The notes under the pieces were generated by a model. It was not told the DNA's origin. It worked only from the letters and a program-made list of their open reading frames with translations, and searched no databases. The position numbers and the translations under genes are program-made. From Brevundimonas sp. UBA5936 (GTDB lineage Bacteria > Pseudomonadota > Alphaproteobacteria > Caulobacterales > Caulobacteraceae), in NCBI GenBank assembly GCA_002430835.1, contig DJDA01000103.1, positions 1 through 5,097 on the forward strand: DNA of 5,097 bases, in the 5' to 3' direction. This document shows, piece by piece, positions 1 to 5,097 of the stretch (position 1 is its first letter; each line of letters begins with the position of its first letter).

Positions 1-1
1 C

Positions 2-1051
2 GGCACGGCCATGCTGTATTCTATCGCGGGCGGCCACTGGCAGCCCTGGGCGGCCAAGCATCTGATCCGTTTCGGCGTCTTGCTGGTCGCCATGATCGGC
101 ATGGCCATGGTTCACCCCAAGTGGTGGTTCCATGCGGCCTATCCGCTGTACGGCGTGCTGCTGGTGCTGGTGCTGATGATCGAGTTCACGCCGCTGGGCT
201 ATACGGCGGGCGGGGCCAAGAACTGGCTGAACCTGGGCTTCACCCGCATCCAGCCGGCCGAGTTCGTCAAGATCGGCCTCGTGCTGGCTCTGGCGCGTTG
301 GTACCACGGCCATTCGGCGCAGGAGGCGCGCTGGTCATGGAAGCTGCTGATCCCCGTGGGGATGATCGGCGTACCCTTCCTGTTGGTGGCCAAGCAGCCG
401 GACTTGGGTTCGGCCATGATCATCGGCCTGACCGGGGCCGCCGTCATGTTCATGGCGGGACTGAGCTGGCGCGTCATCGCCGCCGCCGTGGCCGCCGCCG
501 TGGCCGTCATTCCGCCCTTCGTCATGTTCGTGATGCACGACTATCAGCGCAACCGCGTGCTGACCTTCCTGAATCCGGAGGCCGATCCCTCCGGCACCGG
601 CTACAACATCATTCAGTCGAAGATCGCCCTGGGCTCCGGCGGCCTGATGGGCAAGGGCTACGGCCTGGGCAGTCAGAGCCAGCTGGAGTTCCTGCCGGAA
701 CGCCATACGGACTTCATCTTCTCGACCGTGTCCGAAGAGTTCGGTTTCCTGGGCTCCTTCACCGTCCTGGCCTGCTATGTCGCGCTGATCCTGATCTCGC
801 TGCGGATCGCGGCCCTGTCGCACAGCCATTTCGGTCGGATCAGCGCGGCGGGCATGACGGCCTTCCTGGCGCTGTTCGTGCTGATCAACGGGGCGATGGT
901 GATGGGACTGGCGCCGGTCGTGGGCGTGCCTATGCCGCTGCTGTCCTATGGCGGATCGACCATGATGACGGTGATGATCGGCTTCGGCCTGATCCTGTCG
1001 ATGCGGGTGCATCGCTATGTCGAACTGCCGAAGGGGCAGGGGCTGTTCTAA
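2..1051 (+). CDS. rodA: Rod shape-determining protein RodA, SEDS peptidoglycan glycosyltransferase (5' partial)
   Basis: RodA is an inner-membrane SEDS-family glycosyltransferase. It polymerises lipid II into glycan strands during cell elongation, working with the class B transpeptidase PBP2 and the MreB complex. The reading frame is open to the left edge (Gly-Thr-Ala before the first in-window ATG at 11), so the true start lies outside. The 349 visible residues compare with about 370-385 for the family, so roughly 25-35 N-terminal residues are missing. Hydrophobic helices alternate throughout. Visible family landmarks, counted from the first codon, are GAKNW and the QPAE segment (Glu87), the periplasmic-loop motif PERHTDFIF carrying the essential Asp (Asp237, nt 710-712), and the C-terminal SEDS signature PMPLLSYGGS (310-319). 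RodA rather than FtsW is favoured by PERHTDFIF followed by SEEFGFLG, and by the short C-terminal tail. The upstream neighbours are probably mreBCD and mrdA, but these cannot be seen here. No residue looks abnormal. Confidence 0.95.
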   Translation, partial: GTAMLYSIAGGHWQPWAAKHLIRFGVLLVAMIGMAMVHPKWWFHAAYPLYGVLLVLVLMIEFTPLGYTAGGAKNWLNLGFTRIQPAEFVKIGLVLALARWYHGHSAQEARWSWKLLIPVGMIGVPFLLVAKQPDLGSAMIIGLTGAAVMFMAGLSWRVIAAAVAAAVAVIPPFVMFVMHDYQRNRVLTFLNPEADPSGTGYNIIQSKIALGSGGLMGKGYGLGSQSQLEFLPERHTDFIFSTVSEEFGFLGSFTVLACYVALILISLRIAALSHSHFGRISAAGMTAFLALFVLINGAMVMGLAPVVGVPMPLLSYGGSTMMTVMIGFGLILSMRVHRYVELPKGQGLF

Positions 1052-1079
1052 TCGGCTGTACGGGCGTTAGGCTGTCGTC

Positions 1080-1556
1080 ATGACTGTTCAGACGCCTGAA
1101 AACGAAGCCGCCGACATCCCAAAGGCCGATCCGGCCATGTTCTCCGACTGCGGCGACACGCCCTGTCCGCAACCTGTGCTGGCTGATCCGAAGAATGAGG
1201 CGGCGGTCCAGGCCGAGGGGTTGCGAATGCGAGACAACCCGGCCGAGTGGGCCTTCGTCCGCCTGTCCAAGCTGATCGAGGAGTTCGAAGCCAACCTCGA
1301 CAAGGACGAGGAGATCGGCGCGCGCGTCGTCGGCCTGCCGGGCGATGGGGCCATGCAAATCATGGACGTGGGCTTCTGGGGCCCGGACCTGATCATGTTC
1401 TTCGGCCGCAACGCCGACGGCAAGCCGGTGCGCCTGATCCAGCACTACAGCCAGATCAATGTGGTGCTCAGCGCCATGAAGAAGCCGGAGGAGCGCGAGG
1501 CGCGCCGCATCGGCTTCCAGCTCAGCGAGATGGTCGAGAAGACCAATCCGAAATAA
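1080..1556 (+). CDS. Small soluble conserved protein, DUF6173-like
   Basis: This 158-aa protein has no signal peptide and no membrane helix, so it is probably cytoplasmic. Residues 1-50 are polar and low in structure, with two cysteines (24 and 29) in a Pro-rich stretch. From about residue 53 a compact domain begins: NPAEWAFVRLSKLIEEFEANL (an amphipathic helix), then a likely beta-rich part with GARVVG, MDVGFWGPDLIMFFGR and GKPVRLIQHYSQINVVL, ending in RRIGFQLSE. This order (PAEW helix, WGPD, LIQH, RRIGF) resembles my memory of the alphaproteobacterial DUF6173 family. That assignment is tentative and the function is unknown. The ATG lies 28 bp after the rodA stop, so co-transcription with rodA is likely. 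Only a weak AGG (1069-1071) precedes it. Its stop faces the pip stop across 21 bp. A role in envelope growth would be guilt by association only. Confidence 0.88.
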   Translation: MTVQTPENEAADIPKADPAMFSDCGDTPCPQPVLADPKNEAAVQAEGLRMRDNPAEWAFVRLSKLIEEFEANLDKDEEIGARVVGLPGDGAMQIMDVGFWGPDLIMFFGRNADGKPVRLIQHYSQINVVLSAMKKPEEREARRIGFQLSEMVEKTNPK

Positions 1557-1577
1557 TCACTGAACGCCCTGTGACGC

Positions 1578-2540
1578 CTAGAGCGTCGCCGCCCAGTCGG
1601 TGGCGCGGATCAGGCTGTCGATGATGCCGGGCTCGCTGGAGGCGTGGCCGGCGTCGCCGATGATGTCCAGCTTGGCCTCGGGCCAGGCGCGGTGCAGGGA
1701 CCAGGCGCCCGAGATCGGCGTCACCACGTCGAAGCGCCCTTGCGCGATCCAGCAGGGGATATGGCGGATGGTCTCGATGTTCTCGAGAATCCAGTGCTCG
1801 CTGTCGAAGAAGCCGCCGTTGGTGAAGTACCAGTTCTCGATGCGGGCGAAGGCCACGGCGAAGTCGGGATCGGCGAACTTGTCCGGCTTGCCTGACGGGC
1901 CCTGGATGCTGACGGTCTCGCCCTCCCAGGTCGCCCAGGCCACGGCGCAGCGGTTGCGTTCCTCCACGTCGTCGCCGGTCAGGCGCTTGTAATAGGCGGC
2001 CATCAGGTCGCCGCGCTCGGCCTCGGGGATGGGCTCCAGGAAACGCTCCCAGGCGTCGGGGAAGATCATCGAGGCGCCGTCCTGATAGAACCAGTGCAAC
2101 TCCTTCTTCGTCAGCAGGAAGACGCCGCGCAGCAGCAGGGCCAGGCACCGTTCCGGGTGCTTGATGGCGTAGGTCATCGACAGGGTCGAACCCCACGACC
2201 CCCCGAACACCACCCATTTGTCGATGCCCAGCATTTCGCGCAGGCGCTCGATGTCGGCGACCAGATCCCAGGTGGTGTTGTTCTCAAGCGAGGCGTTCGG
2301 CCGCGACAGGCCGCAGCCGCGCTGGTCGAACATGACGATGCGGTACTTGGCCGGGTCGAAATAGCGCCGCATCCCCGGATTGACCGCCCCGCCGGGGCCG
2401 CCGTGCAGGACGATGACCGGCACGCCGTGCGGATTGCCGCTTTCCTCGTAATAGATCTCATGGACGCTGTCGGTCTGCATCCAGCCCGAGGCGTAGGCTT
2501 CGATTTCCGGGTAGAGGTCGCGGCGCACAGTATTGGTCAC
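1578..2540 (-). CDS. pip: Proline iminopeptidase (prolyl aminopeptidase), alpha/beta hydrolase, peptidase S33
   Basis: The enzyme removes N-terminal proline from peptides and normally acts in the cytoplasm; no signal peptide is present. The 320 residues match the usual 313-320. The N-terminus (RRDLYPEIEAYASGWMQT) is typical of the family, followed by the oxyanion-hole motif HGGPGG (46-51), DQRGCGLS (72-79) and the nucleophile elbow GGSWGS with Ser115. Asp271 (QGRFDVVTP) and His299 (DAGHA) complete the triad. Glu206 (WATWEGE) and Glu235 (ARIEN) sit where the Serratia enzyme has the two Glu that bind the substrate amino group. Trp237 after ARIEN is where I recall His in many homologues. I chose the GTG at 2540 because a Shine-Dalgarno lies 7 bases upstream and homology begins there. 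The frame stays open to 2753, but that extension overlaps the DUF423 gene and looks like shadow coding. It sits 44 bp behind DUF423, probably in the same operon. Confidence 0.94.
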   Translation of the reverse strand: MTNTVRRDLYPEIEAYASGWMQTDSVHEIYYEESGNPHGVPVIVLHGGPGGAVNPGMRRYFDPAKYRIVMFDQRGCGLSRPNASLENNTTWDLVADIERLREMLGIDKWVVFGGSWGSTLSMTYAIKHPERCLALLLRGVFLLTKKELHWFYQDGASMIFPDAWERFLEPIPEAERGDLMAAYYKRLTGDDVEERNRCAVAWATWEGETVSIQGPSGKPDKFADPDFAVAFARIENWYFTNGGFFDSEHWILENIETIRHIPCWIAQGRFDVVTPISGAWSLHRAWPEAKLDIIGDAGHASSEPGIIDSLIRATDWAATL

Positions 2541-2547
2541 GAGAGAT

Positions 2548-2555
2548 GCCCTTCT
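2548..2555 (-). promoter_or_regulatory. Ribosome binding site of pip (fixes the GTG start)
   Basis: On the minus strand AGAAGGGC is followed by seven bases and then the GTG at 2540. This is the clearest Shine-Dalgarno in the window. It supports the GTG start against the longer open frame, and it suits an internal gene of a polycistronic transcript. Confidence 0.6.
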
Positions 2556-2584
2556 GAGAAAAGGATCGGTCAGGTCTGAAGCGA

Positions 2585-2953
2585 TCAGGCCTTGGGGGGA
2601 TTGGACTGGAAGGCGGCGAAGATCAGCAGGGCCCATCCGGCGATCATCAGCGCGCCGCCGACCGGCGCCACCGCGCCCATGACCGGCAGGCTCAACAGCC
2701 CGATCGTGGCCAGGGCCAGGCAGAAGATCAGTCCGCCCGTGCTGGCCAGCCATCCGGCCAGACTCAGCAGTCGGCTCGTACCGAACAGCGCCAGGGCGGC
2801 GGCCAGGGCGGCGTGCACCATCTGGTAGTGGCCGCCCGTGGTCAGCAGGGTCTTGACGGCGGGGCCGGCGCCGTGAGCGGCGAAGGCGCCCAGAGCGACG
2901 GCCATGGCGCCGTTGAAACCGGCGAAAGCGAGCAGTTTGCGGTCAGGGCTCAT
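2585..2953 (-). CDS. DUF423 family small integral membrane protein
   Basis: This 122-aa protein has four predicted membrane helices, at about residues 7-26, 45-60, 64-88 and 94-115, and a short polar C-terminal tail. It carries the DUF423 (YgdD/YwdK) hallmarks: a first helix starting FAGFNGAMAVALGAF and running into GAFAAHG (22-28), the HYQMVHA segment (42-48) entering helix 2, GGLIF (73-77), and a PVGG turn (97-100) before the last helix. Length and topology are normal for the family. It is an inner-membrane protein of unknown biochemical function. No Shine-Dalgarno stands before the ATG at 2953. It is the first gene of a likely two-gene operon with pip and is divergent from the MFS gene. 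An operon with pip is inferred only from spacing and strand. Confidence 0.95.
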   Translation of the reverse strand: MSPDRKLLAFAGFNGAMAVALGAFAAHGAGPAVKTLLTTGGHYQMVHAALAAALALFGTSRLLSLAGWLASTGGLIFCLALATIGLLSLPVMGAVAPVGGALMIAGWALLIFAAFQSNPPKA

Positions 2954-3001
2954 GTCTAATGTCTAGACCACAAAAACCCTGAAGTCTGCTATCGCGCGCC
3001 G
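2954..3001. promoter_or_regulatory. Divergent intergenic region with GTCTAGAC palindrome, putative promoters
   Basis: These 48 bp separate the DUF423 start from the MFS start and must hold the control signals for both if they have local promoters. The sequence is clearly less GC-rich than the flanking genes. It contains a perfect 8-bp palindrome GTCTAGAC (2961-2968), and GTCTA occurs twice in direct orientation (2954 and 2961). On the plus strand GCTATC (2988-2993) partly resembles a caulobacterial -10 element and lies so close to the ATG at 3002 that the transcript would be nearly leaderless. No convincing -35 is seen, and neither gene has a Shine-Dalgarno here. Promoter function is inferred. 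Confidence 0.35.
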
Positions 3002-4171
3002 ATGAAAGCCGCATCGCGCATGGCGCTGCAATATGTCCTGCTGTTCAGCGCCAGCGGCGTGACCCTGCCGTTCGCCGGCCTGTGGTTCCGCGACCAGGGG
3101 CTGAGCGGCGCCCAGATCGGCGCCCTGCTGGCCATCCCCATGCTGGCGCGGGCGGTGACGGGGCCGCTGCTGGCGGTCTGGGCCGACGGTTTCGTGTTGC
3201 GGCGAACGCCCATCGCCTTTCTGGGCCTGGTCATGGCGGTCGGTTACGGCGGGGCGGGTCTGGTCGAGGGCTTTTTCCTCTGGGCGCTGTTCTGGCTGTT
3301 GGGCGCGACGGCGGCGGCGGCCCTGATTCCGCTCAGCGACGTGATGACCCTGCGCGTGGCCGGGCGTGAGGGATTCGCCTTCTCGCTGCCGCGCGGCTGC
3401 GGCTCGGCGGCCTTCGTCGTCGCCAATCTGGTCATGGGGGCGCTGCTGACGCGCGTGTCTTCGGACGCCGTCATTTTCTGGGTGGTCGCCGCCTCCCTGC
3501 TGATCGCGGTCACGGCCTGGCGCGTCCTACCGGCCGAGCCTGTGTCTGAAGGCGGCCCCGTGTCGAAGCTGGAGCGATTTCAGGGGTTGGGGCGGCTGTT
3601 GCGTCGCCCGGTCTTCATGGCGGCGATCTTCTCGATCGGCGCGGTGCAGGCGACGCACGCCTTCTACTACGGCTTCTCGGCCATCAGCTGGCGCGCGCAG
3701 GGCTTGGCCGAGAGCGTGACGGGGATGTTGTGGGCCTTTTCCGTCGTGGTCGAGATCGGCTTCATGTGGTGGATCGAGCCGTGGCGTCGCCGCATCGGCG
3801 TCGGCCCGTGGACCATGCTGTTCATCGGTGCGGGGGCGGCGGTCCTGCGCTGGAGCCTGATGGCCTTCGCCCCGCCGCTGTGGATGCTGATCCCGTTGCA
3901 GATGCTGCACGCCCTGACGTTCGCCGCCACCTATCTGGCGGGGGTGCAGATCGTTGAGCGCCTGTGTCCGCCGGACAGCCACACCGCCGCCCAGACCTTG
4001 AGTTCGGCCCTGTCGGCCGGGGTGTTGATCGGTCTGGCGACCCTGGCCAGCGGGCCGCTGTACGACGCGGTCGGTTTGAAGGCCTATCTGGCCATGGCGG
4101 CGCTGGCGTTGACCGGGGGGCTGGTCGGCCTGTGGGTGCGATCGAAGGACGCGGCGTCAGGCCACGTTTGA
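3002..4171 (+). CDS. MFS transporter, MFS_1-like/HcaT type, substrate unknown
   Basis: This 389-aa inner-membrane transporter has about 12 hydrophobic helices in two halves of six, separated by a polar loop near residues 178-200 (LPAEPVSEGGPVSKLERF). Helix 1 (FSASGVTLPFAGLWFRDQGLS) and the loop WADGFVLRRTP (60-70, a degenerate MFS motif A) fit the MFS_1-like group that contains the 3-phenylpropionate permease HcaT and is distantly related to nucleoside and lactose symporters. PLSDVMTLR (110-118) followed by RGCGSAAFVVAN (131-142) matches the conserved central segment of that group. The C-terminal half has LRWSLMAF and the helix MLHALTFAATYLAGVQ. The substrate cannot be read from the sequence. 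The start could be ATG 3002 or, six codons later, ATG 3020; neither has a Shine-Dalgarno. It is divergent from DUF423, and its end overlaps the convergent gene by 15 bp. Confidence 0.93.
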   Translation: MKAASRMALQYVLLFSASGVTLPFAGLWFRDQGLSGAQIGALLAIPMLARAVTGPLLAVWADGFVLRRTPIAFLGLVMAVGYGGAGLVEGFFLWALFWLLGATAAAALIPLSDVMTLRVAGREGFAFSLPRGCGSAAFVVANLVMGALLTRVSSDAVIFWVVAASLLIAVTAWRVLPAEPVSEGGPVSKLERFQGLGRLLRRPVFMAAIFSIGAVQATHAFYYGFSAISWRAQGLAESVTGMLWAFSVVVEIGFMWWIEPWRRRIGVGPWTMLFIGAGAAVLRWSLMAFAPPLWMLIPLQMLHALTFAATYLAGVQIVERLCPPDSHTAAQTLSSALSAGVLIGLATLASGPLYDAVGLKAYLAMAALALTGGLVGLWVRSKDAASGHV

Positions 4172-4756
4172 ACGGGGCAGGGGCGCCAGTCGACGCGCCA
4201 TCGCCGAAGCGGCCGTCTTGACCGCCGTCCGGACCGTGTTTTCGCTCTCGCCGTCGGGAATCCGTAGCAGGCCGATGGACGGAGATTCCAAGCTGTCGGG
4301 CAGATCCGCCAGAATGCGATACAGGATATAGCTTCCCGCATCCTCTTCGGCGTCAGAGTCGGCGATGGCCGAAATCCCGGCTTCCGTTAACTCACGCAGG
4401 ATGTCAGCGACCGGCGCTGTCACGCGCGCGATGCTGGGGGCGGTGCTGTCTAGCCGTCCCGGCTCGCCCAGACGGCGGTTTTCGGCGCGCATCTGAACCC
4501 GGATCGGACCGGCGTGAATCGTGCGACCGACCAGCAACAAGGCCGAACACTCGCCTCGGGACAACAGACCCGTCAGGGTTTCAGCCAGGGCTTCGGCCGA
4601 GGCGTCGCCGGGCGTGGCCAGGGTGCGCGCGCCGGGCGGGTTCCAGGGTTCGCCAGACAGATCCTCGACGGGATCCCATGCCCGATAGGACGGCGACCAG
4701 GCGCAGATGGAGATGACGGGGCGCCGATCAGGGCGACCGTTGGAATCCAGACCCAT
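4157..4756 (-). CDS. Degenerate pyroglutamyl-peptidase I (peptidase C15) homologue lacking catalytic residues
   Basis: This 199-aa protein has no signal peptide or membrane helix. By eye it follows the C15 fold order: an opening strand VISICAWSP where active enzymes have VLVTGFEPFG, then a helix and the strand SALLLVG (71-77), and a block 77-93 that aligns without gaps to the family segment ending ERVAIN. Next come a helix PVADILRELTEAGI (115-128), a block EEDAGSYILYRIL (137-149) like the family DAGxYLCNYxxYRxL, a strand IGLLRIP (161-167), and a final helix TVRTAVKTAASAM. The catalytic Glu is Gln88, the Cys-containing LCN segment is missing through a deletion of about four residues, and the catalytic His is Arg165. 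It is therefore probably inactive as a peptidase. ATG 4756 was chosen; an adjacent TTG at 4759 is possible. A purine tract (4770-4777) stands rather far upstream. The gene is intact and slightly shorter than active enzymes (about 205-215). Family assignment is from memory of motifs. Confidence 0.82.
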   Translation of the reverse strand: MGLDSNGRPDRRPVISICAWSPSYRAWDPVEDLSGEPWNPPGARTLATPGDASAEALAETLTGLLSRGECSALLLVGRTIHAGPIRVQMRAENRRLGEPGRLDSTAPSIARVTAPVADILRELTEAGISAIADSDAEEDAGSYILYRILADLPDSLESPSIGLLRIPDGESENTVRTAVKTAASAMARRLAPLPRSNVA

Positions 4757-4820
4757 CAAAGGAAATAGACCCCCTCTAGCGCCGTCGTGGCGCGCCGCAG
4801 CATGAACGGTGCTTTGAAAT

Positions 4821-4851
4821 GCGGCGCCAGGTCAAGCCTGACCGGCGCCGC
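4821..4851 (-). terminator. Long GC-rich hairpin, possible terminator of the upstream minus-strand gene
   Basis: The arms GCGGCGCC (4821-4828) and GGCGCCGC (4844-4851) pair perfectly, and inside them GGTCA (4830-4834) pairs with TGACC (4839-4843). This gives a 13-bp stem with one bulged base (4829) and a 4-base loop. It starts 26 bases after the stop codon of the gene at the right edge and ends 64 bases before the next minus-strand start, where a terminator would be expected. On the minus strand only ATTTC follows the stem, so the U-tract is poor. It may stop transcription weakly, act with Rho, or protect the 3' end of the mRNA. Confidence 0.45.
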
Positions 4852-4877
4852 GATGACGTGATGGAAAGGCGAGACGG

Positions 4878-5097
4878 TCAGCTCAGGTCGCCTACGGCGG
4901 CGTCCAGCAGCATGAAGGCGCGGCCCTCGTCGGTCGCCAGCCGCATCTGCACATCCTCGGCGTCGCCGCGTTCCGCCTGAAGCTTCAGCCCATGGGCGAA
5001 GGCGCGGACATAGGCCTCGGCCTCGGCGCGCAGGGCGGCGTCGCCCCGCACCCGGCGCGAGACGCTGCGGACGGCGGCTGGCGCCACGCGGCGCGCG
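4878..5097 (-). CDS. C-terminal end of an unrecognised protein (5' partial)
   Basis: The minus-strand frame is open from the right window edge to the TGA at 4878-4880, giving 72-73 visible codons. The first possible start inside is a GTG at 5087 with no clear Shine-Dalgarno, and the frame continues through it as Ala-Arg-Arg, so this is most likely the tail of a longer protein. The visible part is hydrophilic, rich in Ala, Arg and Glu, and probably helical (RGDAALRAEAEAYVRAFAHGLKLQAE), ending in EGRAFMLLDAAVGDLS. There is no membrane segment and no motif I recognise, so no function is proposed. Strong third-position GC in this frame supports real coding. A hairpin follows 26 bases after the stop. 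Confidence 0.72.
   Translation of the reverse strand, partial: ARRVAPAAVRSVSRRVRGDAALRAEAEAYVRAFAHGLKLQAERGDAEDVQMRLATDEGRAFMLLDAAVGDLS

Noticed and set aside
481..510. GCC/GTG-rich near-repeat GCCGCCGTG within rodA
   Set aside because: It encodes an Ala/Val-rich membrane helix and is explained by amino-acid and codon bias rather than by a functional DNA repeat.
335..1012. 225-codon antisense frame opposite rodA, rich in His and Gln
   Set aside because: The odd His/Gln/Asp composition is what results from reading the antisense of GC-rich membrane-protein codons. There is no ribosome site and no recognisable fold.
121..1083. Long 320-codon open frame on the plus strand inside rodA
   Set aside because: It is an out-of-frame shadow in GC-rich DNA. 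Its translation is rich in Arg, Gly, Ala and Asp with no domain, while the overlapping frame encodes clear RodA motifs.
1522..2217. 231-codon minus-strand frame overlapping pip
   Set aside because: It is a shadow of pip in another frame. The Arg-rich translation mirrors pip codons and has no family features.
3527..3982. Antisense 151-codon frame opposite the MFS gene
   Set aside because: It is a compositional shadow. The plus-strand MFS frame has clear helices and family motifs over the same bases.
4387..4391. GTTAAC and several GANTC sites, considered as CtrA or CcrM cell-cycle signals
   Set aside because: No paired TTAA-N7-TTAA arrangement exists, the sites lie inside coding regions, and GANTC occurs at a rate not obviously above chance.
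4802..4861. Possible 19-codon plus-strand peptide (starting MNGALK) spanning the hairpin
   Set aside because: It is very short, has no ribosome binding site, and much of it is the hairpin palindrome itself, so there is no support for coding.

Overview
The window looks like chromosomal DNA from a high-GC alphaproteobacterium, most likely Caulobacterales and perhaps Brevundimonas-like. This placement is an inference from base composition, from the character of the RodA, PIP and DUF423 proteins, and from several starts without a clear Shine-Dalgarno. It is not a database result. Genes are tightly packed, with no insertion sequence, phage gene, tRNA, rRNA or CRISPR array visible. No gap between genes exceeds about 120 bases.

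Layout from left to right. (1) Plus strand, 2-1051: the 3' nine-tenths or so of rodA, the SEDS peptidoglycan polymerase of the elongasome, cut by the window edge. It is followed 28 bp later by a small soluble protein of 158 aa (1080-1556) that resembles the DUF6173 group. (2) Minus strand, 2953 down to 1578: a DUF423 four-helix membrane protein followed by a complete proline iminopeptidase (pip) with an intact catalytic triad and a GTG start behind a good Shine-Dalgarno. These two probably form one transcript. (3) Plus strand, 3002-4171: a 12-helix MFS transporter of the MFS_1-like/HcaT type, divergent from DUF423 across a 48-bp gap that holds a GTCTAGAC palindrome. (4) Minus strand, 4756 down to 4157: a 199-aa protein that I read as a degenerate pyroglutamyl-peptidase I (peptidase C15) homologue. 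It has lost all three catalytic positions (Glu to Gln, the Cys segment deleted, His to Arg), and its last codons overlap the end of the MFS gene tail to tail. (5) Minus strand from the right edge to 4878: the C-terminus of an unrecognised protein, followed by a long GC-rich hairpin (4821-4851) that may be its terminator.

Most of the window is ordinary housekeeping and core-hypothetical sequence. The item most worth a second look is the apparently inactive C15-fold protein, which may be a repurposed pseudoenzyme. It lies about 1.6 kb from an intact peptide-trimming enzyme (PIP), with a transporter between them.
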